From positions 1 to 58,006 of the forward strand of contig JASBSN010000083.1 in the NCBI GenBank assembly GCA_030148915.1: a DNA stretch of 58,006 nt, in the 5' to 3' direction. Position numbers and translations under genes: made by a program. The notes below the pieces were generated by a model. It made no database searches. It had not been told where the DNA came from and was given only the letters and a program-made list of their open reading frames with translations. This DNA is from Thiogranum sp. Its GTDB lineage: Bacteria > Pseudomonadota > Gammaproteobacteria > DSM-19610. Shown one piece after another: positions 39,965 to 48,179 of the stretch (position 1 is its first letter; every line of letters starts with the position of its first letter).

Positions 39965-40302
39965 TGCGGAATCGCGAGATCGGGCTCCAGGCCGTTGTCG
40001 CCGGGCAGGGTGTCGAAAGCACCGTCGCCGTTGCGATCGACCAGGTAGTAGGGCGGTCCGACTTTCGGAATCACCTTGATTTTGTATAACTTACCGTTGA
40101 TCCGGTATTCCTCGACGGTCTTGTCCTTGCGCCGGATGATTTTCACTTCCGGCTGAAGATTTTCCTGTTCTTTTTCGCTGGGCGCCACGGGCGGAGAGGT
40201 ATCCGCGGGCGGAGAAGTATCCGCGGGCGCCGCGGCATGCGCCGCCAGGGCGGGCAGCAGCAGAGCAACAAGCGGTAGTAGTGTCAGAGGCAGTCTGGGC
40301 AT
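39943..40302 (-). CDS. DUF2782 family periplasmic protein
   Basis: A 119-residue protein with a signal peptide (PLTLLPLVALLLPALAAHAA), a repetitive Pro/Thr/Asp linker (ADTSPP twice), and the DUF2782 core. The core reads EYRINGKLYKIKVIPKVGPPYYLVDRNGDG and ends IPQWVLIRW. A homologue neighbours polA in Pseudomonas, so the position is conserved. The function is unknown. The NGDGAFDTL stretch resembles a calcium-binding loop but may be only family sequence. Confidence 0.85.
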   Translation of the reverse strand: MPRLPLTLLPLVALLLPALAAHAAAPADTSPPADTSPPVAPSEKEQENLQPEVKIIRRKDKTVEEYRINGKLYKIKVIPKVGPPYYLVDRNGDGAFDTLPGDNGLEPDLAIPQWVLIRW

Positions 40303-40305
40303 AGT

Positions 40306-41031
40306 TTACAGCTCGAGGAGAATTTCCTGTTCGGTGGGCGAGGGTTCAAAGCCGCGTTTATCGTAGTGATCAAAAATAGCATCGACCACATCCTTGGGAT
40401 TGTCCAGCACCTTGAACAGATCCAGATCCTCGGCGTCGATGGTGCCCTCGCTGACCAGGGTCTTGGCGAACCAGTCGATCAGCCCTTCCCAGAACGGCCG
40501 GTGAACCAGAATGATAGGAATGCGCCGCGTTTTGCCGGTCTGCACCAGGGTGAGGATTTCCGCCAGTTCATCGAGCGTGCCGAAACCGCCCGGGAGCACC
40601 ACATAGGCCGAGGCGTATTTGACGAACATCACTTTGCGTGAAAAGAAATGCCTGAAATTCAGGGCGATATCCTGGTAGCCGTTGCCGGACTGCTCGTGCG
40701 GCAGCATGATATTGAGGCCGATGCTCGGTGACGGCCCGGCAAAGGCGCCTTTGTTGGCGGCCTCCATAATGCCGGGCCCACCGCCGCTGACCACCGAGAA
40801 ACCGGCCTCGGACAGCGCGTTGGCGATATCTTCGGCAAGTTTGTAGTAGGGGTGCTCGGGGGCGGTGCGGGCCGAGCCGAAAATGCTCACCGACGGCTTG
40901 ATCTGCGCCAGCCGTTCGAACCCTTCGACGAATTCGGCCATGATCTGGAAAATCTTCCAGGATTCCCGGGTCAACTGAGTATCGTTGACCTGGCTCAGGC
41001 CGGGGTGGCGGTGGCGTGACGGTTGATCCAT
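40306..41031 (-). CDS. LOG family protein (TIGR00730, possible nucleotide monophosphate hydrolase)
   Basis: The 241-residue product contains VSGGGPGIMEAANKGA and VLPGGFGTLDELAEILTLVQ, which is the PGGxGTxxE motif of LOG proteins. Members release free cytokinins or hydrolyse nucleotide monophosphates; many bacterial members were once annotated as lysine decarboxylases. I chose ATG 41031; 21 upstream codons would reach into the polA promoter region. The gene diverges from polA and leads into DUF2782-dctQ-dctM. Confidence 0.88.
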   Translation of the reverse strand: MDQPSRHRHPGLSQVNDTQLTRESWKIFQIMAEFVEGFERLAQIKPSVSIFGSARTAPEHPYYKLAEDIANALSEAGFSVVSGGGPGIMEAANKGAFAGPSPSIGLNIMLPHEQSGNGYQDIALNFRHFFSRKVMFVKYASAYVVLPGGFGTLDELAEILTLVQTGKTRRIPIILVHRPFWEGLIDWFAKTLVSEGTIDAEDLDLFKVLDNPKDVVDAIFDHYDKRGFEPSPTEQEILLEL

Positions 41032-41076
41032 TGCGGCGTTCCTGATTTGACGGTGGGCGAATGATACCATCGCAAC

Positions 41077-41095
41077 CTGTCTCAGACAGTACACT
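41077..41095 (+). promoter_or_regulatory. Palindrome and -10 ahead of polA
   Basis: CTGTCT-C-AGACAG (41077-41089) is a perfect palindrome lying just before TACACT (41090-41095), a likely -10 for polA. It could be an operator shared with the divergent LOG gene. Confidence 0.4.
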
Positions 41096-41117
41096 GATTT
41101 AAACGGGAAATCCCTCT

Positions 41118-43847
41118 ATGCCAGCCCAACCCCAACCGTCGCTTGTTCTGGTCGACGGCTCCTCTTACCTGTATCGCGCCTTTCATGCTCTGCCGGAACT
41201 GACCAATTCCCAGGGCCAGCAGACCGGCGCCGTGTTCGGGGTGATCAATATGCTGCGTAAGCTTATCGACACCTATCGCACCGAACACATGGCGGTGGTG
41301 TTCGATGCCCGCGGCAAGACGTTTCGCGACGACCTGTACGCCGCGTATAAGGCGAATCGCCCGTCCATGCCCCCGGAGTTGTCCTCCCAGGTGGAGCCGC
41401 TGCTGGCGATTATCCGCGCCTTGGGTCTGCCGCTGTTGCAGGTGCCCGGCGTGGAGGCCGACGATGTCATCGGTACACTGGCCGAGCAGGCCAGCGCGGC
41501 CGGGCACACCACCTTGATCTCCACCGGTGATAAGGACCTGGCCCAACTGGTCAATGCGCAGGTCTCGCTGATTAACACGATGAACGACACCTGGCTGGAT
41601 CCGCAGGGCGTGCGCGACAAGTTCGGTGTGAGGCCGGCGCAGATTATCGACTACCTGGCGCTGGTGGGCGATACCTCGGACAACATTCCGGGCATCCCCA
41701 AGGTGGGTCCCAAGACGGCCGCCAAGTGGCTGAACCACTATGGCACGCTCGACGCGCTGGTGGCGCACGCCGATGAGATCAAGGGCAAAATCGGCGACAA
41801 CCTGCGCGCCAACCTCGACCAGCTGGCGCTCTCGAAACAGCTGGCCAGCATCAAGTGCGACGTCGAGCTGGACTACGCGCCCGAGGATCTGGTGGTGCAG
41901 GCCGCCGATACGGCGCAGCTGCGCGACTGGTATCAGCGCCTGGAGTTCAAAACCTGGCTGAAACAGCTCGACGGCGAATCAGGCGCCACGGCCCCACCCA
42001 AGCCGCACGGCCAGGCGCACGGCGAGGCGATACCGCAGAACGTAGATTACCAGACCATTTTGACCCGCGAAGCCTTCAGCGACTGGCTGGCGCGACTTGA
42101 GAAAGCCGATTTGTTTGCCTTCGATACCGAGACCACCAGCCTGGATTACATGCGGGCGCAGGTCGTCGGTATGAGTTTCGCCATCGAGCCGGGACAGGCG
42201 GCCTATCTGCCGGTGGCCCACGTCTATCCGGGCGCCCCCGAGCAACTGGAGCGCGGCTGGGTGCTGGAGCAGTTGCGCCCATTACTGGAAGATCCGCACC
42301 GGCTGAAGCTGGGTCACCATCTCAAGTACGACCGCAACGTCCTGCTCAACCACGGCATCCGCCTGCAGGGCATCGCCTACGATTCCATGCTCGAATCCTA
42401 TGTCCTCGACAGCACCGCGAGCCGCCATGACCTGGATTCGCTGTGCCAGAAATACCTCTCGCATACCAACATCAAGTTCGAAGAGGTTGCCGGCAAGGGC
42501 GCCAAACAACTGTGCTTCGATCAGGTGGCGCTGGAGCAGGCCGCGCCCTATGCCGCCGAAGACGCCGACATGACGCTGCGCCTGCACCGTTTGTTGTGGC
42601 CACGGCTGGTCAACGAGGGCCGTTTACAGCAGCTGTTCGAGGAGCTGGAGATGCCGCTGCTGGAGGTGCTGGCCGATATGGAGCGCTGCGGGGTACGGGT
42701 GGATGTGGACATGCTGCACCGCCAGAGCCAGGAGTTGGCTGAGCGCATGCATGAAGTCGAGCAGCAGGCCCATGAGCTGGCCGGCGCGCCGTTCAACCTC
42801 GGTTCGCCGAAACAGATTCAGGCGATTCTCTACGACCAGCAGCAGTTACCGGTACTGGCCAAGACGCCCAAAGGCGCGCCATCCACCGCCGAACCGGTGT
42901 TGCAGGAACTGGCGCTGGACTACCCCCTGCCGCGCCTGATTCTTGATCACCGGTCGCTCAGTAAATTGAAATCCACTTACACCGACAAGCTGCCGGGCCA
43001 GGTCAATGCGCGCACCGGGCGCGTGCACACCTCGTATCATCAGGCCGTGGCGGCCACCGGCCGGCTGTCGTCTTCCGACCCGAACTTGCAGAACATCCCC
43101 ATTCGTACCACCGAAGGGCGGCGTATCCGCCAAGCCTTTGTGCCGGCCGAGGGCAAGCGGATGCTGGCGGCCGACTACTCCCAAATTGAATTGCGCATCA
43201 TGGCCCATCTGTCGGGCGATCCGGGCCTGGTCGAGGCGTTCGCCCAGGGCGAGGATATCCATCGGGCCACCGCCGCCGAAGTGTTTGCCACCGGACTCGA
43301 CCAAGTGAGCGCCGATCAGCGCCGTTCCGCCAAGGCGATCAACTTCGGTCTCATTTACGGCATGTCGGCGTTCGGCCTGGCCAAGCAACTGGGCATTGAT
43401 CGGGGCCAGTCGCAGGCTTATGTCAACCTGTACTTCGAGCGCTATCCCGGTGTACGTGCTTATATGGAGAGCACCCGCGAACTGGCGCGCCAACAGGGCT
43501 ACGTGGAAACGCTGTTCGGTCGTCGCCTGTACCTGCCGGAAATCAATGTGCGCAATGCGCAGCGTCGTCAGGCCGCCGAGCGCATGGCCATCAATGCACC
43601 CATGCAAGGGACCGCCGCGGATATTATTAAAAAGGCCATGTTGTCCGTGGCGGCGTGGATTAAATCCGCTGCTAACGACGTCACTATGATTATGCAAGTG
43701 CACGATGAACTTGTATTTGAAATACCGATGAATGGTGAGGGTGTTGCCGCGCAGGCGATTCGCCGGCATATGGAATCCGCGGCCACGCTGTCGGTGCCGC
43801 TAGTGGTCGATATTGGCTGCGGCGGAAACTGGGATGAAGCCCACTGA
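41118..43847 (+). CDS. polA: DNA polymerase I
   Basis: The 909-residue enzyme has all three domains. The N-terminal 5'-nuclease shows VDGSSYLYRAFHALP, GVEADDVIGTLA and LVGDTSDNIPGIPKVGPKTA. The 3'-5' exonuclease has its catalytic residues in FAFDTETTSLDYM, so proofreading is likely intact. The polymerase has TGRLSSSDPNLQNIPIRT, motif A ADYSQIELRIMAHLSGD, the O-helix RRSAKAINFGLIYGMS and motif C MQVHDELVFE. Length and order are normal. Confidence 0.99.
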   Translation: MPAQPQPSLVLVDGSSYLYRAFHALPELTNSQGQQTGAVFGVINMLRKLIDTYRTEHMAVVFDARGKTFRDDLYAAYKANRPSMPPELSSQVEPLLAIIRALGLPLLQVPGVEADDVIGTLAEQASAAGHTTLISTGDKDLAQLVNAQVSLINTMNDTWLDPQGVRDKFGVRPAQIIDYLALVGDTSDNIPGIPKVGPKTAAKWLNHYGTLDALVAHADEIKGKIGDNLRANLDQLALSKQLASIKCDVELDYAPEDLVVQAADTAQLRDWYQRLEFKTWLKQLDGESGATAPPKPHGQAHGEAIPQNVDYQTILTREAFSDWLARLEKADLFAFDTETTSLDYMRAQVVGMSFAIEPGQAAYLPVAHVYPGAPEQLERGWVLEQLRPLLEDPHRLKLGHHLKYDRNVLLNHGIRLQGIAYDSMLESYVLDSTASRHDLDSLCQKYLSHTNIKFEEVAGKGAKQLCFDQVALEQAAPYAAEDADMTLRLHRLLWPRLVNEGRLQQLFEELEMPLLEVLADMERCGVRVDVDMLHRQSQELAERMHEVEQQAHELAGAPFNLGSPKQIQAILYDQQQLPVLAKTPKGAPSTAEPVLQELALDYPLPRLILDHRSLSKLKSTYTDKLPGQVNARTGRVHTSYHQAVAATGRLSSSDPNLQNIPIRTTEGRRIRQAFVPAEGKRMLAADYSQIELRIMAHLSGDPGLVEAFAQGEDIHRATAAEVFATGLDQVSADQRRSAKAINFGLIYGMSAFGLAKQLGIDRGQSQAYVNLYFERYPGVRAYMESTRELARQQGYVETLFGRRLYLPEINVRNAQRRQAAERMAINAPMQGTAADIIKKAMLSVAAWIKSAANDVTMIMQVHDELVFEIPMNGEGVAAQAIRRHMESAATLSVPLVVDIGCGGNWDEAH

Positions 43848-44006
43848 GCGGCGCGCCTGTTAAGCGCTCGCCAGCACCGGTGAACGAGCGAACTCGGGGC
43901 CCGTGCATTGCTCCCGGGCGGCGAAAATATGAGCTATATTGTCAGTAACGAGCGGTCGAAGTCTTTTCTAATGAGCGGGGCAACCACAAAGCGTACAGTC
44001 AACACG

Positions 44007-44012
44007 TAAAAT
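44007..44012 (+). promoter_or_regulatory. -10 element of the candidate small RNA
   Basis: TAAAAT matches the -10 consensus at five of six positions. No convincing -35 was seen, so activation by a regulator or an alternative sigma factor is possible. Transcription would begin near 44019. Confidence 0.45.
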
Positions 44013-44018
44013 TGGTGT

Positions 44019-44154
44019 CGCCGTCCAACGCAGGAGTGTCGTTGGCTTGACGCTCCCGTTCGTACTGAGTTGAACGGGAATTCCTCCAACCCGGTTTCCC
44101 CAAGCCGGGTATTCTTAGCCCCGGTGCTTCCCCTTGCATTCCGGGGTTTTTTTT
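44019..44154 (+). ncRNA. Small RNA candidate in the Spot 42/ErsA position (polA-engB)
   Basis: About 136 bases between polA and engB can fold into four successive hairpins. They are 44025-44030/44040-44045, 44054-44061/44072-44079 (8 bp, perfect), 44089-44097/44102-44110 with a CCCC loop, and a terminator 44119-44124/44141-44146 followed by eight T. The terminator loop contains TTCCCCTT, so two C-rich, anti-Shine-Dalgarno-like loops are exposed. Spot 42 in enterics and ErsA in Pseudomonas are encoded in this same interval, and ErsA is of similar size. Homology itself cannot be shown by eye. Confidence 0.7.
44119..44154 (+). terminator. Terminator of the small RNA
   Basis: CCCCGG (44119-44124) pairs with CCGGGG (44141-44146), followed by eight T (44147-44154). 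It ends transcription from the small RNA and polA before reaching the convergent engB gene. Confidence 0.85.
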
Positions 44155-44163
44155 GCCCCGGCG

Positions 44164-44763
44164 TTAATCGGCGGCCAACCAGCGCACGAGGGTGTCGCGA
44201 ACTTCATCGATACCGCTGCGCTTGAGCGCCGAAAACAGTTGTACGCTGGCCCCGGCGTGCAGCGCCGGCAGCTGTTTGCGCAGGGCGAGCAGAGCACTGG
44301 CCGCCGGCCCGCGTTTGAGCTTGTCAGCCTTGGTAAGCAGCACATGCACCGGCAGGCCGGCCTCGGCGCTCCAGCTTAGCATCTGCTGATCGTATTCGGT
44401 CAGCGGATGGCGGCAGTCCATCAGCAGTACCAGGCCGCGCAACGATTCGCGCACCCGCAGGTACTCGGACAGACTGCGCTGCCAGCGCGCTTTCATCACT
44501 TGCGGTACTTTGGCGTAGCCGTAACCGGGCAGATCCACCAGGCGCCGGTTGCCGCCCAGATCGAAGAAATTGATCTGCTGGGTACGCCCGGGCGTCTTGC
44601 TGGTCCGTGCCAGACTGCGTTGCCCGGTGATGCAGTTCAGGGCGCTGGATTTGCCGGCGTTGGAGCGCCCGGCGAAGGCGGCTTCGGCGCCGCTATCAGG
44701 GGGGGCCAGGTGGGTCGCGGGCACGCTGGTGAGGAACTCAGCGGCGGTGAAACGGATCTCCAT
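44164..44763 (-). CDS. engB: Ribosome biogenesis GTPase EngB (YihA/YsxC)
   Basis: EngB is a GTPase needed for 50S subunit assembly. The 199-residue product has G1 GRSNAGKSS at residues 32-40, followed by [18 protein letters not shown]3 is in [12 protein letters not shown] and G4 is LTKADKL. Length and motifs are standard. The polA-engB neighbourhood is conserved, though here engB is on the opposite strand to polA, as in Pseudomonas and E. coli. Confidence 0.97.
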   Translation of the reverse strand: MEIRFTAAEFLTSVPATHLAPPDSGAEAAFAGRSNAGKSSALNCITGQRSLARTSKTPGRTQQINFFDLGGNRRLVDLPGYGYAKVPQVMKARWQRSLSEYLRVRESLRGLVLLMDCRHPLTEYDQQMLSWSAEAGLPVHVLLTKADKLKRGPAASALLALRKQLPALHAGASVQLFSALKRSGIDEVRDTLVRWLAAD

Positions 44764-44799
44764 GGGCCGATTTTCTCACAGTTTATAATCAGATTCTTA

Positions 44800-44828
44800 T
44801 TGACCGCTCCGCGAGCCACTGGTATACA
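44800..44828 (+). promoter_or_regulatory. Sigma-70 promoter of the cytochrome c4 gene
   Basis: TTGACC (44800-44805) and TATACA (44823-44828) are separated by 17 bases, close to consensus. The leader would be about 70 bases. Confidence 0.75.
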
Positions 44829-44905
44829 GTTGGCCTCTTTTCCGGGCGCGCTCCACTACGGGTTGCCGGCGTCCTGCCTGAAGTGACTCTGGAGATGGTA
44901 TCACA

Positions 44906-45514
44906 ATGAATAAATGGCTTGTTTTTACAGCACTATTTTCTATGCTTGGTAATCTGCCACAGGCGTTGGCCGCGGCCGATGCCGCCGCTGGCAAAGCGGC
45001 CTCTGCGGCCTGTGCCGGGTGTCACGGCGCCGATGGCAACAGCGCCAATCCGGAATGGCCCAAATTAGCCGGACAGGGCGCCCCCTACCTGATCAAGGAG
45101 CTGCACAACTTCAAGGGCGGCGAGCGCAAAAACGCCACCATGGCGCCGATGGCCATGGGGCTGAGCGATCAGGACATGGAAAACCTGGCCGCCTATTTCT
45201 CCAGCCAGAGTATGTCCCAGGGGGCGGCTGACAAAGCGCTGGTCGATCTCGGCCAGAAAATTTACCGTGGCGGTAACCCGGCCAGCGGTGCGGCGGCCTG
45301 TATCGGCTGTCACGGCCCCACCGGCGACGGCAATCCAGCCGCCAAATTTCCGCGGCTGGCCGGACAGCACGCCAAGTATGTCGAAATTCAACTGCACGCC
45401 TTCAAGTCCGGTGAGCGTGACAACGACGCGGGCAAAATGATGCGCAATATCGCCAGCAAGCTGACCGACAAGGAAATCCAGGCGGTGGCTTCTTATGTAC
45501 AAGGTCTGCACTGA
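44906..45514 (+). CDS. Dihaem cytochrome c4
   Basis: Cytochrome c4 is a periplasmic electron carrier to terminal oxidases. The 202-residue product has a signal peptide ending at ALAAA and two similar haem domains. The first CAGCH is at residues 36-40 and the second CIGCH at 132-136. Axial Met candidates lie in MAPMAMGLSDQDMENLAAYF and in KMMRNIASKLTDKEIQAVASY. Such tandem-domain proteins of about 200 residues are typical c4. The gene sits between engB and dsbA as in Pseudomonas. Confidence 0.95.
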   Translation: MNKWLVFTALFSMLGNLPQALAAADAAAGKAASAACAGCHGADGNSANPEWPKLAGQGAPYLIKELHNFKGGERKNATMAPMAMGLSDQDMENLAAYFSSQSMSQGAADKALVDLGQKIYRGGNPASGAAACIGCHGPTGDGNPAAKFPRLAGQHAKYVEIQLHAFKSGERDNDAGKMMRNIASKLTDKEIQAVASYVQGLH

Positions 45515-45895
45515 GTAGCCGCCTCAACCGGGCATAAAAAAGCGGCTGCAAGAGCCGCTTTTTTATGCCCGGCGGGGCGCTGGTAGTATTTGTCGTATTC
45601 GGGTGATAGGGTGCGAAAACAGTGGCTTAGCCACTGTCACGCGCCGCTGTCGTGCGCCCCGCAGACCGGAACTCTACGCCACGGAAAAGGTCGAATGGCC
45701 AACCGGTGACGGGGCGCGGCCGCCGCGTCGGCGAAGATTTTATTCACACGACACCAGCGGGGGGCCGTGTGGCTGTCGGCCTTGCAAATCACCCGGGCTG
45801 GCGGCAAGAATGACCGCTTTGCGGTTCGGCCCGGCCAGCGAAGAACGCCTGTCGGTGAGGATCGTACCGGTCAGCAACCACTGCGGAGATACACA
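45515..45895. other. Intergenic region between cytochrome c4 and dsbA
   Basis: It holds the terminator at 45528-45572 and a second perfect hairpin, ACAGTGGC-TTA-GCCACTGT (45619-45637). I see no credible gene in the rest. An open frame at 45603-45899 has no family features and overlaps the dsbA start. No clear dsbA promoter was recognised. Confidence 0.5.
45528..45572. terminator. Long bidirectional terminator
   Basis: A perfect 20-bp stem (45528-45547 with 45553-45572) closes on the loop GCAAG. Six A on one arm and six T on the other allow intrinsic termination on both strands. Confidence 0.9.
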
Positions 45896-46540
45896 ATGAA
45901 GAAGCTTTTGACCCTGCTGGCGCTGCTGTTCGTGGCGTCACCGAGTTTTGCGGCCTTTGAAGAAGGCGTCCAGTACCAGACGCTTGATTCGCCGCAGCCG
46001 ACCTCCAGCGGCGACAAAATCGAAGTGGTGGAGCTGTTCTGGTACGGTTGCCCGCACTGCTACCATTTGGAGCCCGAATTGAATGCCTGGCTGAAAAAGC
46101 AGCCCGATGATGTCGCCCTGGTGCGCGTCCCGGCGGTGCTGGGCCCCAGCTGGGAGCTGTTGGCGCGGGCCTACTACACCGCCCAGTTGCTCGGCGTGCT
46201 GGATAAGATTCACGAGCCGCTGTTCGATCATATCCATAAGGAACACAAAGCCATCCGCAGCGTGGCCGATCTCAAAGCGTTCTTCGAACAACAAGGTGTC
46301 TCGGGCGCCGATTTCGACAAAACCTACAACTCCTTCGCGGTGGTCACGCGCACCGGCCGCGCCCGTGAGGCGCATCGGCTTTACGGCGTCAGCGGCGTGC
46401 CGACGCTGATTGTGAACGGCAAGTACCGCACCTCCGCCAGCCTGGCGGGCGGCAACGAGCAAATGCTCGAAGTCGTCGATTTCCTCATCGACAAGGAACG
46501 CGACGCCGCCAAAACCTCCAGCCCAGTGACCGCGAAGTGA
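45896..46540 (+). CDS. dsbA: Thiol:disulfide interchange protein DsbA
   Basis: DsbA introduces disulfides into periplasmic proteins. The 214-residue precursor has a signal peptide (KKLLTLLALLFVASPSFAAF). The active site is CPHC at residues 52-55 inside FWYGCPHCYHLEPEL, and the cis-Pro loop is GVSGVPTLIVNGKYR. I chose ATG 45896, which has CGGAGAT upstream; a longer in-frame start would add 43 unrelated residues. The next gene begins one base after its stop. Confidence 0.96.
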   Translation: MKKLLTLLALLFVASPSFAAFEEGVQYQTLDSPQPTSSGDKIEVVELFWYGCPHCYHLEPELNAWLKKQPDDVALVRVPAVLGPSWELLARAYYTAQLLGVLDKIHEPLFDHIHKEHKAIRSVADLKAFFEQQGVSGADFDKTYNSFAVVTRTGRAREAHRLYGVSGVPTLIVNGKYRTSASLAGGNEQMLEVVDFLIDKERDAAKTSSPVTAK

Positions 46541-46541
46541 T

Positions 46542-48173
46542 TTGAACGCCGCTCAGCTGCTCGTCAAATGTCTTGAAAACGAAGGTGTTGAATACATCTT
46601 CGGCGTTCCAGGCGAAGAAAACCTCGAGCTCATGGACGCGCTGCTGGACTCGGATATCATCTTTGTCACCACCCGACACGAGCAGGGCGCGGCGTTCATG
46701 GCCGACGTCTACGGTCGCCTGACCGGCAACGCCGGTGTCTGCCTGTCGACACTGGGCCCCGGCGCCACCAATCTGGTCACCGGGGTGGCCGATGCCAACA
46801 TGGATCATGCGCCGCTGGTGGCGATCGCCGGTCAGGCGGGCACCCACCGTCTGCACAAGGAGTCCCACCAGGTGCTGGATCTTCAGGACCTGTTCCGACC
46901 GGTGACCAAGTACGTCTCCAGCCTGCTGGCGCCGGAAGTGATTCCGGAGGTGGTACGCAAGGCCTTCAAGCTCGCGCAGTCTGAGAAAACCGGCGCGACT
47001 TTTATTGAGTTTCCGGAAGATATAGCGAAATTACCAGCGGTATCGCGCCCGTTGCCTGTCAATCGGCCATTTCCACCCGAGCCCGCGCAAACCCAGGTCG
47101 AGCGGGCCGCACGCCTGATTTCCGAGGCGCGCCACCCGATGATTCTGGCCGGTCACGGTGTCATCCGCGCCGGCGCCTGGCCGCACTTGGCGGCCTTTGC
47201 CGAACAGTTGAATATTCCGCTCGCCAATACGTTCATGGCCAAAGGCGTCACGCCGTTTCGCAACCGCACCACGCTCGGCAGTGCCGGTCTGCAGGCCAAC
47301 GACTACCTCAGTTGCGGTTTCAGCCGCGCCGACGTGATCATTTGCGTCGGCTATGACCTGGTGGAATACCACCCCTACCTGTGGCACCCGACCCGTGATC
47401 GCCGCATTATCCACATCGACCGCACCCAGGCGGAAGTCGACGAGCACTACAATGTCAGCGTTGGCGTGCTGGGTGATCTCAAGCACAGCCTGCCGCGCAT
47501 CGCCGCATTGGTGACCCCGCACCAGGGGCATCTGATGCGACCCCTGCGCGAAGCGCTGATCGAAGACATGAACCGCCACGCCGAGGATCAGGGCTTCCCC
47601 TGCAAGCCGCAGAAAATCATCTGGGATCTGCGCACGGTGTTGCCGCTGGACGGGATTGTGCTGTGCGATGTCGGCGCGCACAAAATGTGGATGGCGCGGA
47701 TGTTTCGTTGCGAATTGCCGAATACCTGTATAATCTCCAACGGCTTCGCCAGTATGGGCATCGCCGTGCCCGGCGCCATCGCCGCCAAGCTGGTGGCGCC
47801 CGAGCGCTGTGTCGTGGCGGTGACCGGTGACGCCGGTTTTCTGATGAACTCCCAGGAAATCGAGACCGCGCTGCGCCTGCAGCTGGCAATTGTCATACTA
47901 GTCTGGACAGATGGCGCTTACGGCCTGATCAAATGGAAGCAGATGAGCCAGTTTCAGCGCACCTCGCACGTCGATTTCGGTAACCCGGATTTTGTCCGCT
48001 ACGCCGAGTCATTCGGAGCGCGCGGCTACCGGGTCACCGGGCCGGGGCAACTGCAGGGTATCCTCAAAGAAGCGCTGGCACAGCAGAGCGTAAGTGTTAT
48101 CGACTGCCCCGTCGATTACAGCGAGAATCTTAAACTGACCGAGCAACTCGGCAGCTTTGTCTGTCCGATTTGA
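46542..48173 (+). CDS. Acetolactate synthase-like ThDP-dependent enzyme
   Basis: The 543-residue product has the three domains of the ThDP family. The N-terminal PYR domain has EGVEYIFGVPGEENLELMDAL and the catalytic Glu in RHEQGAAFMADVYGRLTG. The central domain begins near residue 190. The C-terminal PP domain has the cofactor motif GDAGFLMNSQEIETA..., followed by WTDGAYGLIKWKQ. The conserved AsnGlyPhe-AlaSerMetGlyIle block precedes it. No regulatory-subunit gene follows, which fits a catabolic or FAD-independent type rather than IlvB/IlvI. The start is TTG, one base after dsbA. Confidence 0.85.
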   Translation: MNAAQLLVKCLENEGVEYIFGVPGEENLELMDALLDSDIIFVTTRHEQGAAFMADVYGRLTGNAGVCLSTLGPGATNLVTGVADANMDHAPLVAIAGQAGTHRLHKESHQVLDLQDLFRPVTKYVSSLLAPEVIPEVVRKAFKLAQSEKTGATFIEFPEDIAKLPAVSRPLPVNRPFPPEPAQTQVERAARLISEARHPMILAGHGVIRAGAWPHLAAFAEQLNIPLANTFMAKGVTPFRNRTTLGSAGLQANDYLSCGFSRADVIICVGYDLVEYHPYLWHPTRDRRIIHIDRTQAEVDEHYNVSVGVLGDLKHSLPRIAALVTPHQGHLMRPLREALIEDMNRHAEDQGFPCKPQKIIWDLRTVLPLDGIVLCDVGAHKMWMARMFRCELPNTCIISNGFASMGIAVPGAIAAKLVAPERCVVAVTGDAGFLMNSQEIETALRLQLAIVILVWTDGAYGLIKWKQMSQFQRTSHVDFGNPDFVRYAESFGARGYRVTGPGQLQGILKEALAQQSVSVIDCPVDYSENLKLTEQLGSFVCPI

Positions 48174-48179
48174 TACAGC

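Noticed and set aside
45603..45899. Open frame of 98 codons between cytochrome c4 and dsbA
   Set aside because: Arg/Pro-rich with no family features; it contains a hairpin and runs into the dsbA start.
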